DNA of 20,922 bases, from contig JAVEEH010000153.1 of assembly GCA_030840545.1 (NCBI GenBank), positions 1 through 20,922 of the forward strand. Direction: 5' to 3'. Of the stretch, positions 7,255 to 14,187 are shown one piece after another (positions within the stretch are counted from its first letter, which is position 1; every line of letters starts with the position of its first letter). The notes beneath the pieces were generated by a model. The model searched no databases. It had not been told where the DNA came from and worked only from the letters and a program-made list of their open reading frames with translations. The position numbers were made by a program, and so were the translations under genes. The stretch comes from Frankiaceae bacterium. GTDB lineage: Bacteria; Actinomycetota; Actinomycetes; JAFAQI01.

Positions 7255-8475
7255 TCAACCCACCTTCGGCGAGGTCGGGCAGGAGGAGAACACGTCCGGC
7301 CCGAACGGCGCCAGCCCGGCGGCCGCTGCATAGCCGAGGTGGCCCTTGCCGTCGGTGCCGCCGGTCTTGATGCCGAACAGGTCTTCGAGGCTGCGCAGCA
7401 ACGAGTAGTGGTTGTAAGGCGTCGCGTCCTGCTTGCCCTTCGCGACGCAGCGACCGATCACCAGCGTTCCGACGCGGCCACCACCTGGGCCATAGATGCC
7501 GGGCATCGGGTCGGTGGCGCCGGGTTGCTCGCCACAGCAGCTGGAAGCGTCGTCCTGCACCGCCGATTCGTCCGTCGTGATGATCAGCAACCCGTCCTTG
7601 CCGAACGCCGGCGACTGTTCGATGCGCGGCACCCACACCGACAGGAAGTGGTCCACCGACACGAGCCCCCCGGCGTTGGACCCGGTCGCGTCCTTGCCTT
7701 TGCACGGCCCGTCGTGACCGTCGTTGCAGAGGTTGGGGGTGATGAACGAGAGGTTCGCGGTCCGGGACGGCTTGCGCAGGTCGCCCGCCAACGTGGTGAG
7801 CGGCGTCACGTTGCGCTTGCAGGCGCCGCTGTCGATCAGCGAGTGGAAGTAGACGAACGGGTTGTGCCGGGCGGCGTACTGGTCGGTAGCGGAGGCCGAC
7901 TGGGTGCCGTCCTGTGTGCCGACACCGGCTGAGCTGCCGGGTTGCCCGCACGCCTTCGGCTCGCGGCTGGCGACGTTGCCCATGTCTTCCATGTAGCCGT
8001 GCCAGCTCAGGTGCGCGGCACTCATCTGGTCGGCGAGCGTCTTCACGCCACTCGGGTAGACGCAACCGGCACCGACCGCCTGCCCGTTGCCGCGTGGGTC
8101 GAGCACCGCGGGCGACGGCTGGAAGTCGGTGTAGACGTTGCAGTCGCTCGACGTCGCGGGGTTGGGTGCCTGGCCCGAGACCATGGCCACGTAGTTGTCC
8201 AGCGAGACGTGCCCGATCCCGTGGTACTGGGTCAGCAAGGTCCCCTGCTTCTGCAGGATCTTGCCGAGCCAGGGGTTCTTGTTCGTCTCGTACGACGCGG
8301 CGTAGTCCTCGTTCTCGAGCACGATGACGAAGACGTGACGGATCCCCGTGGCCGGGCCGGCCGGCGCCGCGACCGTCTTGGGCGCCGTCGGCGTCGTGCC
8401 GGCCAGGGCGGGCAGGGCGGCGATCGACGCGGCCGCGAGGGCGGCGGCGAGGGCGGCAGACATGTTGCGGTGCAC
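7255..8475 (-). CDS. Secreted phosphoesterase, second subtype
   Basis: First gene of a two-gene operon, 406 aa. The N-terminus (MHRNMSAALAAALAAASIAALPALAG, in two parts: basic start, then hydrophobic core to about residue 25) is a Sec-type signal. Family motifs: HVFVIVLENEDY (47-58) with Glu54-Asn55; SLDNYVAMVSGQ (91-102), the nucleophile loop; NDGHDG (251-256); TDES (301-304). It ends with the GGGRVGTLVIG and TPYNHYSLLRSLEDLFG segments usual in this secreted alkaline-phosphatase-like subtype. It lacks the DExGGFxDHV motif of its neighbour and has paired cysteines (313-314) there, so it is a different subtype, not a recent duplicate. Start GTG 8475 has GGAAGG about 8 nt upstream; ATG 8463 or a GTG near 8508 are alternatives. 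Confidence 0.85.
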   Translation of the reverse strand: MHRNMSAALAAALAAASIAALPALAGTTPTAPKTVAAPAGPATGIRHVFVIVLENEDYAASYETNKNPWLGKILQKQGTLLTQYHGIGHVSLDNYVAMVSGQAPNPATSSDCNVYTDFQPSPAVLDPRGNGQAVGAGCVYPSGVKTLADQMSAAHLSWHGYMEDMGNVASREPKACGQPGSSAGVGTQDGTQSASATDQYAARHNPFVYFHSLIDSGACKRNVTPLTTLAGDLRKPSRTANLSFITPNLCNDGHDGPCKGKDATGSNAGGLVSVDHFLSVWVPRIEQSPAFGKDGLLIITTDESAVQDDASSCCGEQPGATDPMPGIYGPGGGRVGTLVIGRCVAKGKQDATPYNHYSLLRSLEDLFGIKTGGTDGKGHLGYAAAAGLAPFGPDVFSSCPTSPKVG

Positions 8476-8510
8476 GGTGGGGACCTTCCCGCGGGGGACC
8501 GGACTCACCT

Positions 8511-8538
8511 GAGGTATTCGCGCCGCGCCTCCTACCTC
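8511..8538. promoter_or_regulatory. Spaced inverted repeat in the phosphoesterase / MetE-like divergent gap
   Basis: GAGGTA at 8511-8516 and TACCTC at 8533-8538 are perfect inverted 6-mers separated by 16 nt, so their centres are 22 bp or about two helical turns apart. They lie 36-63 bp upstream of the GTG 8475 phosphoesterase start. A regulator site is possible; with 6-bp arms, chance is also possible. Confidence 0.25.
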
Positions 8539-8562
8539 CTTGCGGCCGAGCCGGAAACGCAC

Positions 8563-8569
8563 GGTGAAT
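8563..8569 (-). promoter_or_regulatory. PHO-box-like half-site upstream of the phosphoesterase operon
   Basis: On the minus strand 8569-8563 reads ATTCACC, 6 of 7 matches to the GTTCACC core of the Streptomyces PhoP box. The next 11-nt unit begins GTTTCCG, a weak match (4 of 7). It lies about 90 nt upstream of the phosphoesterase start, a plausible activator position. A real PHO box needs at least two good direct repeats, so this is tentative. Confidence 0.3.
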
Positions 8570-8600
8570 TCAGGGCGTCCGGAGCGTCGCCCCGCCCGAC

Positions 8601-8613
8601 TAGGCTCGGTCTC
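8601..8613 (+). promoter_or_regulatory. Leaderless-type -10 element before the MetE-like gene
   Basis: TAGGCT at 8601-8606, then 7 nt, then GTG 8614. The hexamer and spacer length are the same as before iscS. No Shine-Dalgarno sequence is present, and the frame upstream of 8614 is antiphase to the divergent gene. It would drive the MetE-like gene and the coupled ligA. Confidence 0.62.
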
Positions 8614-9639
8614 GTGACCGCCGGCGCCGTTCCCACGGGTGTCGCCACCGCCATCGGGTCGCTGCCGGGCGAGGACATCGACGCCGCCGTCGCGCTCGTC
8701 TTCGAGGCCCTTCCGGACCTCCCGCACCTGCCTGAGCTGCCGGCCCGCGGTCCCGGCGCCGACATGATCGGCCGCACCGCGGCTGCGCTGGCCGACCTGC
8801 ATGTCGACCTGCAGCCGGCCGGCTGGCGGCTGGTGCCGCGGATCGGCCTCGACGAGCGCCGCGCCGGGGCGCTGCTCGAGCGCGACCTCGACGCGCTGGT
8901 GCCGGTGGCACCGGGCTTCAACGGGTCGTTCAAGGTGCAGCTGGCCGGCCCGTGGACGCTGGCGGCCGCCCTGGAGCTGCCCCGTGGCGGCAAGGTCGTC
9001 GGTGACCCCGGTGCGGTCCGTGACGTGGCCGACGCCCTGGCCGAGACGGTGCGCACGCATCTCGAGGACGTCGCCCGCCGGCTGCCCGACGCCCACCTCG
9101 TGCTCCAGCTGGACGAGCCGTTCCTGCCGGCCGTGCTCGCCGGTGCCGTGCCGACGGGCAGCGGCATGGGGCAGCTGCGGGCGGTCGAGGAGAGCGAGGC
9201 GGGGGCGGCCTTGCGGCGCCTCGTCGAGGCGGCCGCAGTGCCGGTCGTCGTGCACTGCTGTGCGCCCGACGTCCCGTTCGGGCTGCTGCACGACGCCGCA
9301 GCGACTGCCGTCTCGTTCGACCTCGGGGCCACCCAGGCGGCCGGGCGGCTCGACCTCGACGACCTCGGCGAACGCGTCGACCGGGGCCTCGTGCTCTGGC
9401 TCGGCGTCGTACCGACGCTCGGCCCCGGGGTTCCGCCGACGGTTCGGCAGGTCCTGGCGCCGGTGCGCGACCTCTGGCAGCGGCTCGGGTTCGACGCCGG
9501 ACAACTGGGTCGCAGCATCGCGCTGACGCCCGCCTGCGGTCTCGCCGGTGCCTCCGAGGGCTGGGCGCGCACGGCACTGCGGCTGGTGGCCCAAGCCGCT
9601 CGGACCCTGGCCGAGGCGCCCGAGGACATCCGCACATGA
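8614..9639 (+). CDS. Half-size cobalamin-independent methionine synthase-like protein
   Basis: This 341-aa protein resembles the C-terminal catalytic barrel of MetE. It lacks the N-terminal half that positions folate in full-length MetE (about 750 aa). Seen: an early IGSLPG turn (14-19), FKVQLAGPWTL (106-116), LVLQLDEPFLP (162-172), H214-x-C216 matching the E. coli zinc ligands His641/Cys643, and C308 in TPACGLAG for Cys726. The Glu665 position appears to be Asp236 (VSFDLG). Zinc-thiolate methyl transfer is therefore plausible, but the methyl donor is unknown. Short homologues precede ligA in other actinobacteria (Rv3015c in M. tuberculosis, from memory) without a settled function. ATGA at 9636-9639 couples it to ligA. 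Confidence 0.83.
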   Translation: MTAGAVPTGVATAIGSLPGEDIDAAVALVFEALPDLPHLPELPARGPGADMIGRTAAALADLHVDLQPAGWRLVPRIGLDERRAGALLERDLDALVPVAPGFNGSFKVQLAGPWTLAAALELPRGGKVVGDPGAVRDVADALAETVRTHLEDVARRLPDAHLVLQLDEPFLPAVLAGAVPTGSGMGQLRAVEESEAGAALRRLVEAAAVPVVVHCCAPDVPFGLLHDAAATAVSFDLGATQAAGRLDLDDLGERVDRGLVLWLGVVPTLGPGVPPTVRQVLAPVRDLWQRLGFDAGQLGRSIALTPACGLAGASEGWARTALRLVAQAARTLAEAPEDIRT

Positions 9640-11690
9640 CCGGCGCCCTGGATCCGGCCGGCATCCCGGTCGACGCGCGCCAACGCCACGGCGAGCTGTC
9701 GCACGAGCTCGAGGATCTCGCCTACCGCTACTACGTCCTCGCGCAGCCGACGGTGGCCGACGCGGACTACGACGCGAAGATGCGCGAGCTGTCGGACATC
9801 GAGGAGGCGTGGCCGGCCCTGCGCACCCCGGACTCACCGACCCAGAAGGTCATGGAGTCGCTGTCGACCGACTTCGCCCCGGCGACGCATCTGGAGCGGA
9901 TGCTCTCGCTGGACAACGTCTTCGTCGACGAGGAGTTCGCGGCCTGGGCCGTGCGGGCCACCCGTGAAGTCGAGGTGCCGGCCTGGCTGTGCGAGCTCAA
10001 GATCGACGGTCTCGCGGTGGACCTCGTCTATGACAACGGCCGGCTGGTGCGTGCGGCGACGCGCGGCGACGGGATCACCGGCGAGGACGTGACACTCAAC
10101 GTCCGGACGATCGAGTCGGTGCCGTCACGCCTGCGCGGCGACGCGGCGCCCGAGCTGCTCGAGGTCCGCGGCGAGGTCTTCCTGCCGACCGCCGCGTTCG
10201 CGCAGCTCAACGAGCGACTGGTCGCCGACGGCCGGGCGCCGTTCGCCAACCCGCGCAACGCGGCGGCCGGTTCGCTGCGGCAGAAGGACCCTCGCGTCAC
10301 GGCCACCCGGCCGTTGGCGATGACGGTGCACGGCCTCGGTGAGCGCCGCGGGTTCGACGTGCCGTCCCAGTCCGCGGCCTACGAGCGGCTCGGTGAGCTC
10401 GGCCTGCCGGTCTCGCGCCGCTATGAGGTCGTCGACTCGACCGAAGGGGTGCAGCGTTACGTCGCGCACTGGGGCGAGCATCGCCATGACGTCGAGCACG
10501 ACATCGACGGCGTGGTCATCAAGGTCGACGACCTGGCGCTGCAGGGCCGGCTCGGCTCGACGTCGAAGTCGCCGCGCTGGGCGGTGGCCTGGAAGTATCC
10601 GCCGGAAGAGGTCACCACCAAGCTCAACAACATCTTCGTCAACGTCGGCCGCACCGGGCGCGTGACGCCGTTCGCATCACTCGAGCCGGTGCATGTCGGT
10701 GGTGTCACCGTCAGCACCGCGACGCTGCACAACGAGGACGAGGTCAAACGCAAGGGCGTGCTCATCGGCGACACCGTCGTCGTACGCCGGGCCGGTGATG
10801 TGATCCCGGAGGTGGTCGGGCCCGTCGCCGCGCTCCGGGACGGCACCGAGAAGAAGTTCCGCATGCCCAAGAAGTGCCCCGAGTGCGGCACGCCGCTGGT
10901 GCGGCCCGAGGGGGAGGCCGACACCCGCTGCCCCAACACCGTCGGCTGCCCTGCGCAGCGGCGGGAGGCGGTGTTCCACTTCGCCGGCCGGGGTGCGCTC
11001 GACATCGACGGACTCGGCTACGAGACCGCGACCGTGCTGCTCGAGCACGACCGGCTGCACGACGTCGGCGACATCTTCCATCTGACCGCCGAGTCCTTTG
11101 CCGGCCTGCGTGGCTTCGGTCCGAAGAAGATTCAGCAGATCCTCGCCGGGCTCGAGGCGGCCCGCCATCGGCCGCTGTGGCGCCTGCTCGTGGGGCTCTC
11201 GATCCGCCACGTCGGCCCGACCGCGGCGCAGGCGCTGGCGCGCGAACTCCGGTCGATCGACGCCATCATGACCGCGCCCGTCGAGGACCTCGCGGCGGTG
11301 GACGGTGTCGGTCCGACGATCGCCACAGCCGTCGCGGAATGGTTCGGCGACGAACGCAACCGTGCGGTCGTCGAACGCATCCGGGCGGGCGGCGCCCAGG
11401 TCGCCGAGGAAGGACCCGCCGGCGGTCCGGGGCCGCTCGACGGGATGAGCCTTGTGGTCACCGGCACCCTGCCCGGCTTCAGCCGGGACGCCGCCACCGC
11501 TGCGATTCAGGAGCGCGGAGGCAAAGTTGTCGGCTCCGTCAGCAAGAAGACGTCCTACGTCGTCGTCGGAGACTCACCCGGGAGCAAGTACGACAAAGCG
11601 GTGCAGCTCGGCGTGCCGATCCTGGACGAAGCGGGCTTTCGGGCGCTGCTCGACCAGGGCCCGACGGCAGGCGCCGCCGCCGAGGGCTAG
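9636..11690 (+). CDS. ligA: NAD-dependent DNA ligase LigA
   Basis: This 684-aa essential replicative ligase seals nicks with NAD+. Domains in order: the Ia domain that binds NMN (about 15-75, with YRYYVLAQP and the DADYD motif at 42-46); the nucleotidyltransferase domain with Lys122 in LKIDGLAVDL, the residue that becomes adenylated; an OB fold (about 325-405); a Cys4 zinc finger (C414, C417, C432, C438); tandem helix-hairpin-helix repeats (about 445-590); and a C-terminal BRCT domain (about 602-680, starting GPLDGMSLVVTGTLPG). Everything needed is present at normal length. The start ATG overlaps the preceding stop by 4 nt, so translation is coupled to the MetE-like gene. A 91-nt gap follows before the GGDEF-EAL gene. 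Confidence 0.97.
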   Translation: MTGALDPAGIPVDARQRHGELSHELEDLAYRYYVLAQPTVADADYDAKMRELSDIEEAWPALRTPDSPTQKVMESLSTDFAPATHLERMLSLDNVFVDEEFAAWAVRATREVEVPAWLCELKIDGLAVDLVYDNGRLVRAATRGDGITGEDVTLNVRTIESVPSRLRGDAAPELLEVRGEVFLPTAAFAQLNERLVADGRAPFANPRNAAAGSLRQKDPRVTATRPLAMTVHGLGERRGFDVPSQSAAYERLGELGLPVSRRYEVVDSTEGVQRYVAHWGEHRHDVEHDIDGVVIKVDDLALQGRLGSTSKSPRWAVAWKYPPEEVTTKLNNIFVNVGRTGRVTPFASLEPVHVGGVTVSTATLHNEDEVKRKGVLIGDTVVVRRAGDVIPEVVGPVAALRDGTEKKFRMPKKCPECGTPLVRPEGEADTRCPNTVGCPAQRREAVFHFAGRGALDIDGLGYETATVLLEHDRLHDVGDIFHLTAESFAGLRGFGPKKIQQILAGLEAARHRPLWRLLVGLSIRHVGPTAAQALARELRSIDAIMTAPVEDLAAVDGVGPTIATAVAEWFGDERNRAVVERIRAGGAQVAEEGPAGGPGPLDGMSLVVTGTLPGFSRDAATAAIQERGGKVVGSVSKKTSYVVVGDSPGSKYDKAVQLGVPILDEAGFRALLDQGPTAGAAAEG

Positions 11691-11702
11691 TCAGCGCCAT
11701 CT

Positions 11703-11728
11703 GATCGGCTCTCAAGAACGGGCCGATC
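11703..11728 (+). terminator. Hairpin after ligA (possible terminator)
   Basis: GATCGGC at 11703-11709 pairs perfectly with GCCGATC at 11722-11728 around a 12-nt loop, beginning 13 nt after the ligA stop. No T-run follows, as is common for actinobacterial terminators. The position fits termination, but the long loop makes it weak. It could instead be an operator for the next gene. Confidence 0.4.
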
Positions 11729-11772
11729 CGGCCGATAAACCGCCAGGGCCCCGCTCCGACTTCCCCTACCCC

Positions 11773-11780
11773 GGAGGTGA
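11773..11780 (+). promoter_or_regulatory. Strong Shine-Dalgarno site deciding the GGDEF-EAL start
   Basis: GGAGGTGA at 11773-11780 is a perfect 8-nt complement to the anti-Shine-Dalgarno end of 16S rRNA and stops 1 nt before ATG 11782. The same frame is open for another 110 codons upstream, but these overlap ligA in antiphase, so 11782 is the start. It is the strongest ribosome site in the window. Confidence 0.8.
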
Positions 11781-11781
11781 C

Positions 11782-13851
11782 ATGCCCAGCGACGACGAGG
11801 CGCGCAATCTTGCCCCGCGCAACAGCGCCTTCTGGGTCTATCTGTCGCTGACGGCGGCCGCGGGCCTGACTCTGATCGTGGCCGCGCTCACCCGGCTCAG
11901 CGGTCATGACTTCCTGCTCATGGGCGGGTCTTTCGTCGCCGTCGCGGTGCTTCTCGTCCTCGGCGAGCTGCGGCCGTTGATGACGGCGGGGTCGCCCGAC
12001 GCCAACGGTGTGAGCATCTCCACTGCTTTCGTCTTTGCCCTGCTCATCCACTGGGGTCTCGGCGTCGCCCTGCTGATGATGACCGTCGCAACGATCCTGG
12101 CTGACGCGGTCAGGCAGAAGGCCCCCTGGCGCACGGCGTTCAACGTGGGCCAGTACGCCCTGTCCTTCGCCGCCGCCTGGTCGGTGCTGCTGATCTTCGG
12201 CCACCACCCCAGCCCGCAGCACCCGTTGACCGTCACCGGCGGCGTCCTGCCGGCCATCGTGCTGTCAGGGGTTGTCTACTTCGTCCTCAACAACGCGTTC
12301 GTGTCACAGGCGTTGGCCCTGCGCAACCACTCCGGGTTGCGGGAGGAGTTCTTCTGCAACTGGGGCTACCAGATCGGGTCCACCGGCGCGTTGATCGGCC
12401 TGGCGCCGATCGTCGTGATCGTGATGGAGCGCGGTCCGGCGCTCGTCCCGTTGCTGCTGCTCCCGCTGTTCGCCGTCTATGCGACCGCGGCGCTGTCCCT
12501 GGAACGCGAGCGGCAAGCCCTGCACGACATGCTCACCGGCCTGCCCAACCGCAAGCTGCTGTTCCAGCGCGCGCGAGCGGCGATCGACAACGCCACGGCC
12601 GAAGGCAGCCAGGTCGCACTCTTCCTGCTCGACCTCGACCGGTTCAAAGAGATCAACGACACGTTGGGTCACCAGGTCGGAGACGCGCTGTTGGAACGGG
12701 TCGGGCGACGGCTCGCCTCGACCGTTCGGCCCGAGGACATGGTCGCGCGCCTTGGTGGCGACGAGTTCGCGATCCTCGTCGAAGGCCTCGACGACCCCCG
12801 GGTCGCCATGGACCTGGCCGAGCTCGTGCGATCGGCGCTCGGCGCGCCCTTCCGCGCCGACGGGATGTCGTTCGAGATCGAGGGTTCGATCGGCGTCGCC
12901 ATCCACCCGGAGCACGGCGCTGACTTCGAGACCCTGCTGCAGCGCGCCGACGTCGCGATGTACGTCGCCAAGGACCGCAACACCGGCATCGAGGTCTACT
13001 CGGCCGAGACCGACCGGCACTCGACGCTGCGCCTGGGCATGCTCGCCGAGCTGCGCGCGGCCCTGGACAACCACGAGCTCGAGCTGCACTACCAGCCGAA
13101 GGCCGACCTGCGCACTGGCGACGTCATGGGCGTCGAGGCACTGCTGCGCTGGCGCCACGCCGAACGCGGCATGGTCCCGCCGGACGAGTTCATCCCGCTC
13201 GCCGAGCAGACCGGCCTGATGCGCCACATCACACAGTTCGTGGTCGACGAGGCATTGCGCCAGCTGTCGCTGTGGTGGAAGTCCGGGTTGCGGGTGCAGG
13301 TCGCCGTCAACGTGTGCGCCCGGGACCTCTACGACCGCGACTTCGCGGCCTTCCTGCGCAGCCGCCTGGACCATCATGGTGTGCCGCCGCGGGCATTGAT
13401 GATTGAGGTCACCGAGAGCGTCCTCATGGCCGACCCGGCGCGGGCAGCGAGCACGTTGCTCTCGCTCGCCGACCTCGGAGTCGGCGTCTCGCTCGACGAC
13501 TTCGGCACCGGTTACTCCTCGCTCGTGCACCTCAAACGGCTGCCGGTCAGCGAGGTCAAGATCGACCGCTCGTTCGTCATGCGGATGGACGTGCACGACG
13601 ACGACGCGGCGATCGTCCGTTCGATCATCGAGCTGGCCACCGCTCTCGGCCTGCGGGTCGTCGCCGAAGGCGTCGAGACCCGCGAGTCGTGGGACCGCCT
13701 CGCGGTCTACGGGTGTGACGCCGCCCAGGGCTGGTATCTCGCAAAGGCGTTGCCCGCCGCCGAGGTGACGAAATGGATGGCGGAGTACGGACGCAACGCG
13801 GCCGGACTGCGCGCGGTGGGCATCGAAGAGCGCCGTAGCGCGCTGGCCTGA
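11782..13851 (+). CDS. Membrane-bound GGDEF-EAL cyclic-di-GMP synthase/phosphodiesterase
   Basis: This 689-aa signalling enzyme has about seven membrane segments in residues 17-240 (roughly 17-37, 44-62, 80-108, 120-139, 152-172, 198-215, 218-238), a GGDEF domain and an EAL domain. The GGDEF motif is intact at 325-329, with the inhibitory I-site RxxD at R316-D319. In the EAL domain the family's key residues are all present: E452 in EAL (452-454), N510, E542, D572-D573 in DDFGTGYSS, K593, E629 in VVAEGVET and Q649. Both the making and the breaking of c-di-GMP are therefore possible, with product feedback. The ligand sensed by the membrane domain cannot be read. It sits alone between ligA and gatC. 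Confidence 0.93.
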   Translation: MPSDDEARNLAPRNSAFWVYLSLTAAAGLTLIVAALTRLSGHDFLLMGGSFVAVAVLLVLGELRPLMTAGSPDANGVSISTAFVFALLIHWGLGVALLMMTVATILADAVRQKAPWRTAFNVGQYALSFAAAWSVLLIFGHHPSPQHPLTVTGGVLPAIVLSGVVYFVLNNAFVSQALALRNHSGLREEFFCNWGYQIGSTGALIGLAPIVVIVMERGPALVPLLLLPLFAVYATAALSLERERQALHDMLTGLPNRKLLFQRARAAIDNATAEGSQVALFLLDLDRFKEINDTLGHQVGDALLERVGRRLASTVRPEDMVARLGGDEFAILVEGLDDPRVAMDLAELVRSALGAPFRADGMSFEIEGSIGVAIHPEHGADFETLLQRADVAMYVAKDRNTGIEVYSAETDRHSTLRLGMLAELRAALDNHELELHYQPKADLRTGDVMGVEALLRWRHAERGMVPPDEFIPLAEQTGLMRHITQFVVDEALRQLSLWWKSGLRVQVAVNVCARDLYDRDFAAFLRSRLDHHGVPPRALMIEVTESVLMADPARAASTLLSLADLGVGVSLDDFGTGYSSLVHLKRLPVSEVKIDRSFVMRMDVHDDDAAIVRSIIELATALGLRVVAEGVETRESWDRLAVYGCDAAQGWYLAKALPAAEVTKWMAEYGRNAAGLRAVGIEERRSALA

Positions 13852-13862
13852 GCCACCCCACC

Positions 13863-13875
13863 TAGGATGGCCGGC
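13863..13875 (+). promoter_or_regulatory. Leaderless-type -10 element deciding the gatC start
   Basis: TAGGAT at 13863-13868 is followed by exactly 7 nt and ATG 13876. An in-frame ATG at 13867 lies within the hexamer itself, so under the leaderless model it would not be transcribed. It would drive gatC-gatA. No Shine-Dalgarno sequence is evident for 13867; AGGATGG could serve 13876 weakly. Confidence 0.55.
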
Positions 13876-14187
13876 ATGTCCGGCGCAGAGGCATCGATCA
13901 CCCGCGAGGACGTCGCGCATCTCGCCCGGCTGGCCCGGATCGCCATGACCGACGCCGAGCTCGACCACCTCGCCGAGCGGCTCGGCGTGATCCTCGGCGC
14001 CGTCGCGCGCGTGCAGGAGGTCGCTGCGGACGACATCCCGCCGACGTCGCACGCCGTACCTCTCACCAACATCTTCCGGGCCGACGAACCACAGCCGACC
14101 CTCGGTTCCGCGGCCGCGTTGGCTGCCGCGCCTGCGGCCGAGGACGGGCGGTTCCGGGTGCCGCAGATCCTCGGCGAACCCCAGTGA
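13876..14187 (+). CDS. gatC: Asp-tRNA(Asn)/Glu-tRNA(Gln) amidotransferase subunit C
   Basis: This 103-aa protein is the small clamp subunit that holds GatA and GatB together in the GatCAB amidotransferase. It shows the family's opening helix (ITREDVAHLARLARIAMTDAEL), the mid-protein VQEVAADDIPPTSHAVPLTNIFRADE link that wraps around GatA, and the closing GRFRVPQIL segment. The length is normal. The start was set at ATG 13876 because it fits the TANNNT-7-nt rule and the usual N-terminus; ATG 13867 would add three residues (MAG). Its stop overlaps the gatA start (GTGA at 14184-14187), so the two are translationally coupled. Confidence 0.93.
   Translation: MSGAEASITREDVAHLARLARIAMTDAELDHLAERLGVILGAVARVQEVAADDIPPTSHAVPLTNIFRADEPQPTLGSAAALAAAPAAEDGRFRVPQILGEPQ

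Noticed and set aside
5951..8065. A single 704-codon open frame on the minus strand running through the phosphoesterase pair
   Set aside because: The upstream part is a shadow of the 7255-8475 gene in another frame. The real gene starts at ATG 7252 with a Tat signal, 2 nt after the upstream stop.
11691..11781. A cyclic-di-GMP riboswitch ahead of the GGDEF-EAL gene
   Set aside because: The 91-nt gap holds only one simple hairpin and a ribosome site, with no GEMM-type core.
13867..13869. ATG 13867 as the gatC start
   Set aside because: It lies within the TAGGAT hexamer and has no ribosome site; ATG 13876 fits the 7-nt spacing and the family N-terminus.
12304..14052. A 582-codon minus-strand frame antisense to the GGDEF-EAL and gatC genes
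   Set aside because: It has no recognisable domain, an Arg/His/Gln-heavy composition typical of GC-rich antiphase reading, and it overlaps fully conserved genes.
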